64,000 bases of DNA from Jackrogersella multiformis (lineage: Eukaryota; Ascomycota; Sordariomycetes; Xylariales; Hypoxylaceae): assembly GCA_902806575.1 (NCBI GenBank), contig CADCXD010000010.1, positions 930,001 through 994,000 on the forward strand, read 5' to 3'. Shown piece by piece: positions 45,874-56,895 of this stretch; positions within the stretch are counted from its first letter, which is position 1; the number at the start of each line of letters is the position of its first letter. The notes beneath the pieces are model-generated. The model saw only the letters and a list, made by a program, of their open reading frames with translations. It was not told where the DNA came from and did not search any database. A program made the position numbers and the translations under genes.

Positions 45874-47551
45874 ACACCTCAATAATAAGTTAAAAAGGGG
45901 TTGGGAGCGCCGCCGGTACGGTTTTATTTAGGATGTAATAGGATGTATATGAAATATCGCGGAGGCAATCAACTTAATAAAACAAATAGTAGTAAACCTT
46001 TTTTTTTATGTTTATTGGTGCGTGAGATTATTGCTCGTTTGCTAATCAGATCGCCCTGAGATGTATTAGGTGTTGGTGTTGGCGATTATTGTGAACACAT
46101 GGATATAGGGGAGTGTTCTACGGTACCTATTAGCATTCCCGATTTCGCCTTGGTCATCTATTTAGTTTTATAAAATTTCTTACGGCTCTTTAAAGCATCT
46201 ATTACCTGGTTTTCTTTTACCGAATATAACCTATTCTAGGTATATACATTGAACTTGGCCTTGACTTATGCCGGCACAGAAGATACCTGTTATGACGATT
46301 AGAGGTATATGAACATGAAAGTCCAACTTAAACCAAACCATTTTCCTACTACAGTGAAGAGACATATATACCATAATAATTTACTTGTATTTCCCATACA
46401 ACCTTGAGATCTGGAGAACTCGGGATCCCACCTGCCCTCCTTTTGATCAACGCGAATCCTTGGCGTTGTATGTTTTCTTCTGCCCTTCTTCTTTTTGCTC
46501 TTCTTCTTATTGTTCACCTTTATCTGCTATAGAGCCCAGACTGACTCGCGCGGTCACTAGGTATCGAGAGAAAGGGGCTTCCAACCCTAGAGCAAATAAT
46601 AATAGAAATTTGAAATCACATCTTCCAGCTAGGGCTTACAGTGCCATACGTCACGGAGTCGACATCAGTGTCGCTATTTGATACTGGCATGGGTTTGAGA
46701 TGCATTAGATTTGGGTTGGCGTCAAAGCCTCTACTGAGTTCGAACTATTGGCACGGGAATCTCGCGTTATAAGCTGCGGGTTTCCCCATTGCTATCAGTG
46801 TTGCTGGTGTAGCAGTTGAGACAGCGGTTGAGAATTATCTACCCTGATCCGTTGTCAGTGGAAATGGGGATGCGATTGTAACTGTGGGCTTTGCTCATAC
46901 ATATTGTTTTTAGGCTAGATATAAACTCTCTTGAACAAAGGAGCTATCTTGGGCGAGTCAAGTACCATGGATTTCAAGGCCTAAATGTAAAGCTACCTAC
47001 GATTCAGATAAGGGTGGTGGCAGTTATTAAACGTGGATGATTTATAGTGTTACCTAGTTGACGTTTACTTACGTAGAGACACGGAGAAGAAGGCACCAAT
47101 ACTACCATGATAATACTACCATGTACATACAATAAAGGTACTCGCAATCTTGTTCATGGGTATTTTCTCGAAGAGCGAACGGAGCGTATGGCGTTGCTAT
47201 AGTATCCTAAGTGGTTTCCGATGAAATGTGTGAGTCAAACAGCTGATAGGTTGGTATTGGTCTTCGTCTATAGGAAAGCAAGTAGAATGCCCTGGACGCC
47301 CCCTCCCCGCCCCCGGCACACCGGGACAGCAGCGAATGTCGTATGTGAAAACTAAATACTCAACGCCTCGAAATGCTTGCCGGGGCTGCCAATGCAATGC
47401 CCTGTTCCAATATGGCCCCCCCTCTCAACTCATGCGTCATAATTAACAGGGCCCTCGTGCTTATAACCGCCAAGCAAGAAGAGCCAAGGTCCATCCTATC
47501 GACCAAGCTATCTAAGTCGAGGTTGCGATATAAATTCGAGCCCGTTTGGTG
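45874..47551. other. Intergenic, about 1.7 kb
   Basis: No gene is recognised on either strand. The TTTTTTTTT run at 45999-46007 may belong to the 3' region of the acyltransferase gene. Confidence 0.45.
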
Positions 47552-48367
47552 TTATGTATGGCGAGTCCTCTTCCCGTCCCTTCCGAAGACGTCTTTCCCG
47601 AATGCCACGCTTCCGACATCGAATAGCTCGGCGAGGTTGATCGTCCGTTTCTGACCGGCGCCCCTTCCGAGGTGGTTCGTAGGCTTCGGTCTCGACCCTC
47701 GTTTGTTATTGCGCGACCGAGCCGGGTGGGCTATAGGGACACCCGAAGAGCCTGAGCTGGAGTTGTCGTTCGTTCTTGTCGAGTCCGAGAGATCTAGGTT
47801 TTCTAGATTCGGGTATGCGGCCTCTGGCGGGTATGGATGCGATGATCGAAAGGTGAAATTCTCTTGAGTTGGCACTGCAGTCATTTGATGTTGCTGCTGC
47901 TGCTGCTGCTGTTGTTGTTCTTCTGCTGGGATGATGTTCGCGGATAGGTGCATATGAGCTGACGGGGGTGTATGATCATGTTGGACGTGGGGTTCGTTCC
48001 GAATTGCGGATAGCTGAGATTGACTACCAGAGCGATGGATTTCTGGTGAAGAGGTAGGCTCGGCTTTATCGGTTTCATCTTCACTCTCCTGTGTCGCGTC
48101 CCTCCCTTCTAACCGTTCGGTGGCCCATTTACGAATTTGCCACCCTTCACCATCACCAAGACCGATATGACTCTTATCGAGAAAGGCTAGGAGATCGTCA
48201 AGACAGTCTTGATAGCCTTCTGCCCGCGCTTTTGCTTGCGCAGCTGCCGATGTCTTATAGAGCTTTGTTACAGATAACGCCGCGGCTTTGAAGGCATCGA
48301 GCAACTGCTCCGGCGACTCGCTACCCGCGGCATTCTTTGACGGCGAGGACCCTCTCAAGGCTTCCAT
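47552..48367 (-). CDS. TAPR1/HAPSTR1-like (DUF4588) family protein with poly-Gln tract
   Basis: I start at the ATG at 48367 (MEALRGSSPSKNAAGSE), giving 271 residues. The open frame extends 124 codons upstream, but that part is low-complexity and looks like 5' untranslated sequence. The conserved part is near residues 20-60: LLDAFKAAALSVTKLYKTSA then EGYQDCLDDLLAFLDKSHIG. This pairs with the F-x-x-A-A-x-x-V-x-x-L-Y-K and GYxxxxxDLLxxL pattern of human HAPSTR1 (C16orf72), a nuclear stress-signalling protein. A poly-Gln run of nine follows (CAG/CAA codons at 47891-47920), then Ser-rich sequence and a basic tail (RSRNNKRGSRPKPTNH, FGRDGKRTRHT) that could be a nuclear signal. The family link is from memory and moderate. 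Confidence 0.68.
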   Translation of the reverse strand: MEALRGSSPSKNAAGSESPEQLLDAFKAAALSVTKLYKTSAAAQAKARAEGYQDCLDDLLAFLDKSHIGLGDGEGWQIRKWATERLEGRDATQESEDETDKAEPTSSPEIHRSGSQSQLSAIRNEPHVQHDHTPPSAHMHLSANIIPAEEQQQQQQQQQHQMTAVPTQENFTFRSSHPYPPEAAYPNLENLDLSDSTRTNDNSSSGSSGVPIAHPARSRNNKRGSRPKPTNHLGRGAGQKRTINLAELFDVGSVAFGKDVFGRDGKRTRHT

Positions 48368-50197
48368 CGTGGACTTGAAGATGGACGTCTGGCGAGCCCT
48401 GCTGACGTGGATATAATGAAGGAAAAAGGGAGTTTGAGGGGTTTGCTTTCGCAAAGAGGTGGCGGTCAAAAAGGTCAAAAGGCTAAAAGGGTTCAAGATT
48501 AGATCCTTCTCTTTTTCTTCGTTGGGTTTGGTGGGGATGGGGATGTGATTGTGGGCTAAGGTATGGTGGGCCGAAGCCAACGGCGAATGGAAGATGCAGC
48601 TAATGTCGTATTTTAGCCCGGGGCGAACGGGGCGAACGGAGCCAACGGGGTCGACTTGACGACTTGTGATGAGCTTATTAGGGAGGCTAGAAGAAGCGAG
48701 GCGTATGATTATGATTATGATTGTGATCACTTTCGGCAAAGGGAGAAAGGCGAAAGAAGGGATATGATAGGAATGGCCTCCTGGTTCTCCTAGTTTACAA
48801 CCACGATGTTGGCGAACATTGAGATGCTACGTGGTGTTGTGTTGGCAGTTGATTTCCTTGTTCCTTGTGTCAGATGATTCCAGATGGATGACGACTAAGT
48901 CTTAGAACTTAGAACTTAATTTCGCACCCGGGGTGGTAATAGTCAAGCTTGGCGGTTTATACTCAAGGTTAATAAGCGGATCTGAAAGTCAAACAAATCC
49001 GATTTTAAAAGAACGTACATATACTTATTTATTTCTTGCAGCAAAATCGCCCCGAACGCAAGCGGATACCGTACCGCACCTACCATGAACCTTCAACTGT
49101 CAATAAATGCCTGTTTAGGCCACAACTGGCCTCAGCATTAAAGCCTGTGATGTGTTTAACTAGCAATTACGCTTTGGGCAGGATCGAGCTTAATATTAAT
49201 ACCTACCTAGTTCCAAGGTTCCAAGGTTATTGCTACATTCATATCATTTGTGTACGTGTACTTGGTAGGTAAGTATATGTATATACAGCTGAAGTGCCTC
49301 ATAGTAATCATAACATGTCTACATATGTAATACTTCCTTCAGGATTACGTTTATACCTACCTAGGTAGGTAAATAGTTCTGCAATCAAACTAGAAATAAT
49401 CAAGTCAATAGTAAAATAAGGGAATTGCATATATGTTATGTGGAAATTCTAATTGCATGCATGCACTTAAGTTCTTAAGTACCGATAACTTTATCAGATG
49501 CAAAACAATTCTTTTTTTTTGTCCACGTGTCAACCAATCAAAATAAAGAAAACTATGGCACTTACATAAGCTTCTGGTTGGCTAATATCATTTTCAAGGG
49601 TAGGAGTGGTTCATTTCTTGAGAAGTATTTATTTCGATTAAATAGAGTTTCTGGGTGATTATTCGATTTAGGATAGTACCGGTAGATAATCGATGTAAAT
49701 AACACAGGCAGCTGCATGGGGTTTCTTCCTCTTTTAGAAAAACAACGAATTTTTAAACTTTCAATAAACTCTCACCTTGACCATCTACTGTATGTAGGTA
49801 CATGGTGTAGGTAGGTAGTACCATCTGAATGGCGAGCTCACAGACCAGGCGACCAATCAGCCTATCTTAACCTTTCAAGCCAGGTACGGTACCGATAACC
49901 CACTCTTCCGACCCACTTTCCGTTGAGATATCCTTCCCGTCCTCTAATTTATATCGGACCTCTCACCTCTACACAACTTATTCACAACCTTTTCACATAC
50001 AACACAACGTCGAGAACGTCATTTCTAACTCGTGCTGTCCTGTCACAACTCTCTACATCGCACGTCCATCTCCAAACATTGACAAATAAAGAAAGATTAT
50101 ACTAGAGCTCGAGCCAATTAGTTTCCTAATACATACTGATTTGGGTCGTCGCGTCGCAGTCGCGTAGAGCGTCTGTCGCAAATACCATTCAATCACC
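48368..50197. other. Intergenic between divergent genes, about 1.8 kb
   Basis: Holds the 5' regions of the TAPR1-like and ISWI genes. TACCTAGGTAGGTA at 49356-49370 and related motifs near 49200 and 49795-49815. A TTCCAAGG repeat lies at 49210-49227. No gene is recognised. Confidence 0.5.
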
Positions 50198-53100
50198 ATG
50201 GCTCCACCACGTCCTAGAGCCAGCGCTGCTGGCACAGACGCGTCTATGTCGGATGCCCAAGAGCCTGTCGCTGCTCGTCCTGAAGAAATGGTAAGTCTTA
50301 TCCTATAAAAGAAAAGAAATTTAACCGTACTTGGGTTGTCCTGTTGGGCTGCTGTTCATTATATACTACCCTATGCTGACCTAAAGAAAGGAGATTGATG
50401 ATACCCCGGAGACCGATACCGACACAAATCCCAACACCACAGCTAGCAGCGTCGTGGGGGATCATAACACAGATGGGCGCAAGAAGCGCTCGGTAGCCAA
50501 TCTGTTACGACGAAGCGTTTTTGGCAAGAAGCATGACTTGTTAGGCGAGTCTAAGGTATGAAAATCACCCTAACAAGCAAATGACGGTAGCATTATAGCT
50601 TGACCTTGCATTATGTCGTGTAAGCTTGCCTGCTAACAATCATACAATAATAGGAAGATGATAGTATTCGGAGATTCCGTTATCTATTAGGGTTAACCGA
50701 CCTGTTCCGACACTTCATTGAGACGAACCCTAACCCTAAAATCCGGGATATCATTCACGAGATCGATCGTCAGAATGACGAGGCCGCGAGGTTGAAGAAG
50801 AAAGGTATCCGTCAAGGTGGTGCGGAGACGGGTCGAGCTCGCCGTACGGAAGCTGAAGAAGACGAGGAGCTTCTTCAAGATGAGAGGCAGGGCGGGTCTG
50901 CAGAAACTGTGTTCCGTGAATCACCGCCATTCATTCAGGGCCTGATGAGAGACTACCAGATTGCCGGCTTGAATTGGCTTATATCTTTACATGAGAATGG
51001 TATCTCTGGTATTCTCGCAGACGAGATGGGCTTAGGAAAAACACTCCAGACTATCTCTTTCTTGGGTTATTTACGACACATTATGGATATCCAAGGGCCT
51101 CACCTGATTATAGTTCCAAAGTCCACCCTCGACAATTGGAAGCGGGAGTTCGCCAAGTGGACGCCAGAAGTCAACGTCCTCGTCCTACAAGGTGCCAAGG
51201 AAGAACGACATGCACTGATCGCTGAACGATTGGTTGACGAAAAGTTCGACGCGTGTATTACGAGCTACGAGATGATCCTTCGGGAAAAGTCCCATCTCAA
51301 GAGGTTTGCTTGGGAGTATATTATCATCGACGAGGCGCACCGCATCAAGAACGAAGAATCATCTCTGTCACAAGTCATTCGCTTATTCAACTCAAGAAAC
51401 CGACTTCTGATTACTGGAACGCCATTGCAGAACAATCTTCATGAGTTATGGGCTCTGTTGAATTTCTTGCTACCTGATGTCTTCGGTGACAGTGAGGCCT
51501 TTGACCAATGGTTCTCGGGGCAGGACTCGGATTCGGACGTGGTGGTTCAGCAGCTTCACCGAGTACTTCGACCTTTCTTGCTTCGCCGTGTCAAGGCCGA
51601 CGTCGAGAAAAGCTTGTTGCCAAAGAAAGAGGTCAACCTTTACATTGGCATGTCAGAAATGCAAATTAAGTGGTATCAGAAGATTCTGGAGAAGGATATT
51701 GACGCTGTTAACGGTGCCGGTGGCAAGCGGGAATCCAAGACCCGTCTCCTTAACATCGTTATGCAACTAAGAAAGTGTTGCAATCACCCCTATCTGTTCG
51801 AGGGAGCCGAGCCTGGCCCTCCCTACACCACCGATGAGCATCTAGTGTACAATTCGGGAAAGATGGCCCTGCTAGATAGGCTCTTGCGAAGATTGAAGAA
51901 ACAAGGCAGTCGCGTGCTAATCTTCTCACAAATGAGTCGTCTCTTGGATATCCTCGAGGATTATTGCGTATTCCGGGAATTCAAATACTGCCGAATCGAT
52001 GGAAGCACTGCTCACGAAGATCGCATTGCGGCAATTGACGATTACAACAAACCCGACTCCGAGAAGTTTATATTTCTCCTCACAACTCGAGCTGGTGGTC
52101 TGGGCATCAACTTGACGAGTGCCGACATTGTTGTCCTGTATGATAGCGATTGGAACCCTCAGGCAGATCTACAGGCCATGGATCGTGCCCACCGAATTGG
52201 CCAGACGAAGCAGGTGGTCGTGTATAGATTCGTCACGGAGAATGCCATCGAGGAGAAAGTTCTTGAGCGAGCCGCCCAGAAGCTCCGCCTTGACCAACTT
52301 GTCATCCAGCAAGGACGCGCCCACCCTGGTGCTAAGGGCCCAGCAGCCAAAGACGAACTTCTGGATATGATCCAACACGGTGCAGAGAAGGTCTTCCAGA
52401 CGAAAGGGGCTACTGGAATGGCAGCTAAGGGTACGGACCTAAACGACGATGATATCGACGAGATCTTAACCAAGGGTGAGAATCGAACTAAGCAGCTCAA
52501 TGCCAAATATGAAAAACTTGGTATCGATGACCTGCAGAAATTCTCCTCGGAGTCTGCCTATGAGTGGAACGGCGAGGTGTTCGGGAAGAAGAAGGAAATT
52601 GGCGTGAACTGGATTAATCCCGCGAAGCGTGAACGCAAAGAACAGTCATACTCTGTGGATAAGTTTTACAGGCAGGCCATTTATGGCACCAGTAAGGCAG
52701 AACCTAAACCCAAGGCGCCTCGGGCACCCAAGCAAATTGCCGTCCACGACTACCAGTTCTATCCTGCACAGCTCCGCGATCTCCAGGACCGAGAGACTGC
52801 CTTTTACCGCAAAGAAATCGGCTACAAAGTTCCATTAGCCGATGGCGACGAAGAGAACCTGTCAGACCGAGAAGCCGAGCGTGCGTTGGATCAGCAAGAA
52901 ATCGATAATGCTACCCCCTTAACCGAGGAGGAACAGGAAGAGAAGCATAAATTTTCTCTTCAAGGCTTTGGCGAATGGAACAAACGGGACTTCCAGCAGT
53001 TCATCAACGGCTCAGGTCGCTACGGGCGGCACGATTATGAGAGGATTGCAGAGGAAGTTGACAGCAAGACTGCAGCGGAAGTTAAGGCATACGCTAAGGT

Positions 53101-53814
53101 CTTCTGGCAACGATATACCGAGATCGCGGATTACAACAAGTACCTGCAGGTGATCGATACCGGAGAAGAGCGCATGCGAAAGACCGAGCATCAACGCAAG
53201 ATGCTTCGAAAAAAGATGCAACAGTATCGGGTCCCTCTTCAACAGATGAAGATCAATTACTCCGTTTCCACAACGAATAAGAAGGTCTACACCGAAGAGG
53301 AAGACAGATTTCTCTTGGTGATGCTAGACCGATATGGCATTGATTCGGAGGGTGTCTACGAGCGAATCCGTGACGAGATTCGAGAAAGCCCGCTGTTCCG
53401 ATTTGACTGGTTTTTCCTTAGCAGGACACCTATCGAGATCAGCCGTCGCTGTACTACGCTCCTCACTACAATTGTGAAGGAATTCGAGGATGTGCAACAG
53501 CCAAAGGCGAATGGGGTTAACGGCAAGGGAAAGAGAGAGCCAGACGATGAGGAGAACGACGAGGATAGTATCCTTGGAATGGCCCCGGCTAAAAAGAAGT
53601 CCAAGACCAGTGTGAAGGTATGTTCTTAATTAGTTTTTAACTCTGGCGACTACGGGTTGAAGTGCTGACACGGAAACAGAACAAGGCCCTGGATAATGTC
53701 AAGGGTAGTGGCAGTAAGGCTACATCCGCCGCACCCTCTTCTCGGGCGTCTAGTGTTGCCTCTACCAACTCGGCACCCGTTGCCAAAACGAAGGCCAAGG
53801 GCAAGAAGAAGTGA
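50198..53814 (+). CDS. ISWI chromatin-remodelling ATPase
   Basis: Exons 50198-50290, 50391-50555, 50654-53617 and 53680-53814 give 1118 residues. The SNF2 ATPase starts with LMRDYQIAGLNWLISLHENG. Walker A is ADEMGLGKT at about 208-216 and the DEAH box at about 312. Motif III is LLITGTPLQNNL, and the second lobe holds AGGLGINLTSADIVVLYDSD and AMDRAHRIGQTKQV. The C-terminus carries the HAND-SANT-SLIDE module that identifies ISWI: SANT near residue 855 (FGEWNKRDFQQFINGSGRYG) and SLIDE near 965 (YTEEEDRFLLVMLDRYGID). The last exon is a Lys/Ser/Ala-rich tail. ISWI complexes space nucleosomes in the nucleus. Isw1 and Isw2 types cannot be told apart here. The first acceptor (AAAG at 50387-50390) is chosen to keep the frame. 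Confidence 0.95.
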
Positions 53815-54656
53815 ATCGCCCTTACTAGTTTGAAAGGAGGACGGGCATGAATGGATGCTCTAAACGGCTTTTACAAGACAGTCTTCTATTTGAGTTACAA
53901 TGCTGCCTACTTCAGAGGCCAGCCCGCTCTCAGAACGACATGATCAGAAATGGCACGGCAAAGGAAGGAACGAAAATGGCGTTGCGCTGGTTGCCTTTTT
54001 TGGGCGACGGGGTCATCGTATGAATTGCACCGAAGGCATTCCAATTATGCCCCATTATGGTTGACGGTCTATCATATGAGACGTGAAGACTGGGAGGCTT
54101 TGTTGGCGCCAGACTTGGCAGCACCTTGGAGGCGAAAAGTACGCCAGCCTTTAGGGAATAATTGATTTGATTTCTATATGCACGTGCTTATGATTTGCAT
54201 GCTTGTATACCAAGTATGTCTTGCGTGACTTGACAGATTCGACGTAATGCTCTGCGGCGGTTGTGAATGGCATTTCCGAGGTTATCCTACATTTTCGAGA
54301 GCGATCACCACGTTACATTAGACGAGTAAATCAAGTTGCATCTCAAAACCAGGTAAATTGACTAAGAGCAAAGTTGCTCATCTCTACCCGATCCCCGAGT
54401 TCTCTCTCTTCCTTTTCTCTTTCCTGCCGTATGAACAAAAGTTGTCGATGGATGGATGTATAACCCTCAAACGCCGAAGCCTTTCCCGGATGCAAGTTTG
54501 GCAGGGAGAAAATAAAAAAGGGAACTAAACTAAACGAAGACACAACGCCGGAATCTTTTCCCCTCCCTTCTCTTTATGATCATCCTGCCATGTCACGACC
54601 GAATGAATCTAGGGTTTGTTCGGTAAGGAAGTGGAGGCGACGGCGGGACGACCATA
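53815..54656. other. Intergenic between convergent ISWI and eIF3i genes
   Basis: 3' untranslated regions of two convergent genes. The frames at 53.9-54.2 kb overlap each other on opposite strands and have no signature. Confidence 0.5.
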
Positions 54657-55948
54657 CTATAGCCGGTTTTCGCGCTCGCGCTCGACCTCGTACTTGAAGT
54701 CAAAGTATCCCTTGTCGAAATGATGGATTCGTACGTAGCCGTCTTCTCCGCCGCTCGCGTAGCTCTTGCCGGTGGGATCTGCTGCCACCGTGTTCTGTCG
54801 CGTTATTAGTCGGAGTGATCTAGGAAGGAAAATACTACCTAAAGATAGGCAAAGGGAAAAGGCATACCAAAGGTCCGAAGTGGCCTCTTACGCGACCGAT
54901 CTCGTCTTCAAAGATCTTGTGGTAGAAGCGCGCCTCAAACTTTCCTTGGCGGGCTGCGGTCGTGGTGACGTCCATGGCGGCCTGGCCACCGCCTAGGACT
55001 ACGTAGTCCTTTTTGGGGGTAATGCATGCGCTGTTGAGCGGCGTGTCGGTGGGGTATGTCTTCAGGGGTTCAAGGTCGCGCGCGGCCATCAGTCGGGCTG
55101 TCTTGTCCTTGGAGGCTGTAATGAAGTATGTGCGGTCAGGCGACCATTGTAGGTCTGTCACCTGCATGTTGAGCTCGTGGACGGGAACGTTGTCTAGTAG
55201 CTCTCCGGTCTATGCCAATCTCATCCGTTAGCGCCTCCTGTCTCCGTGGTCTAATATCAAGATTCTCTGCCTACCTTGGCGTCGTACTGCGAAACTGAAC
55301 CATCCTCGTGTCCTGCGATGATGTACTTGTTCATGTAACTCCATCCGGCAACGGTAGCCTTGCTCTCGTCGCATACGATGGTTAGGACGCGCTCATCGCT
55401 CTGTTCCGCGTCGACGTCAAGTTCGATGTCTAGAACGACGATAGTACCGAGATGACCCATACGCTTCTCAGTGACGCCTAGCAGTTGGCGGCCATCGTCG
55501 CTGAACTCGACGCGCTTCACGGCGGTGGGGAAGTCCCAGGCCTTGAGGCAGCGGCCGCTCTTTATCTCCCACAGGCGGATAGTGTTGTCGGCACTGCCGC
55601 TTGCGATGAAGGTCGACGTCGGATCAACATCCACGGTCCAGATGGCACCCTGGTGGCCCTTGTACGTGCCTAACCGCTCGCCGTTGTGAGAGAACCACAC
55701 GCAGATCTGCTGATCCTTGGACACGGAGAAGAGGAGGTCGCCGTCGGGGTTGAATCTGAGTAGAGAGAAGGCGATATGATTAGCTTGATGACCTCGTCGC
55801 GCGGGGCAATATTTCCCGTCTCTTTACGTGGAGGAGCATACTTGATCTGGGTCAAGGCCCGTTCCTATGGATATTTATTAGTGTTTGATGCCTGTATCCC
55901 TAATAGATGGTATTTCCTTACATGGCCTGACAGAAGAATAGGTCTCAT
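54657..55948 (-). CDS. TIF34: Translation initiation factor eIF3 subunit i (WD40)
   Basis: Five exons, 55948-55922, 55864-55842, 55755-55275, 55209-54868 and 54794-54657, give 336 residues. The first two are tiny (27 and 23 bases), encoding MRPILLSGH and ERALTQI. The WD40 propeller is clear: KFNPDGDLLFSVSKDQQICV, HQGAIWTVDVDPTSTFIASG, LRWEIKSG-like LWEIKSGRCLKAWDF, DLQWSPDRTYFITASKDKTA, and the closing YASGGEDGYVRIHHFD with the tail YEVERERENRL. This is the seven-blade eIF3i/TIF34, which with eIF3g and eIF3b forms the peripheral eIF3 module on the 40S subunit. The length matches the family. The start is the canonical MRPILLSGH; a run through unspliced sequence would add stops. Confidence 0.94.
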
Positions 55949-56895
55949 CTTTGCGACGTCTTGTTCGGCTGTCTCTTGTCTCTCGTCACTAGAAGTTGGA
56001 GGTTCGTTGTATGGAGTTTTTGAATGATTTGTGCGTGGGGCAAATATTTCGTATATTTTTCGATAACCTATCAGCGTTTGCACCCCACCTATGTTACTCA
56101 TAGCCACGTGACTTTTCACATAGGAGCCTAGGAGGGATAAAGAATCGCGACAGCCAATCGTAACTTGATAAAGTTTTAGCTTCTTAGCTTTTTCAGATCA
56201 CCGGGAAGCGACTAGGTACTGTACTTCATCCCTGTAAAAGTGCCCACAGCTTAAATGCCACCGTGGGACCTTGAATTACCTGATGAATATAATGTTGAAT
56301 TAATGCTTCCGCTTGAGATATAGGTTAGACTATGCGATCGAAATAGTCTTCTGAGTCATATCCGATCAAGAGACAATTTCTACATATTCGGTACCTATCA
56401 TAGGAAGAAAGATCGACAATGGAACTTACGACAAGTAGAGAATTTGGTAAGATGGAGCTTTTATTACTACTACTCATCCGGTAGAAGTTGGCAACTCTCT
56501 GCGACAGCCTGTAACTCCTATTTCACTTCGAGTATATATTATATTATATCATCTATCTTCTTCCTACGTATTCATCCGCCTTTTCACTCATCAGACTTTC
56601 ATTACTTTTTCAAAGCCTTGGACGAAGTTATTGTGCCTGATGTCGAATATTACTCGAATTCTCACTATCGTCGGTATTAGTATTGTACAGTACTCGGTAC
56701 CTTGAGGCAAACTCTACTTACCTAGTGTAGGTACCTATAGTGTGTGTTACGGCGTAACTTAGCACTTACCTACCTAGGGCTGCTAGGTAGAGTCAAAGAC
56801 TTGGATGATCCTTGGTTTGAGTCATCGAGGAAATACCAGACGGAAAGTAACGGCACAGCTTCGGACTAAGAGGTCTAACAAACCTAACAAACTCA
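55949..56895. other. Divergent promoter region, eIF3i and C1-THF synthase
   Basis: About 950 bases with no gene. TACCTAGTGTAGGTACC-type motifs lie at 56718-56735 and TACCTACCTAGGG at 56767-56779. Confidence 0.5.

Noticed and set aside
48368..48739. 124-codon N-terminal extension of the TAPR1-like frame
   Set aside because: Low-complexity sequence (Ile run, Thr/Pro/His-rich) with no conservation pattern; more likely 5' untranslated.
50724..50741. AACCCTAACCCTAAA resembling a telomere repeat
   Set aside because: It lies in the ISWI coding exon and encodes NPNPK, so it is chance.
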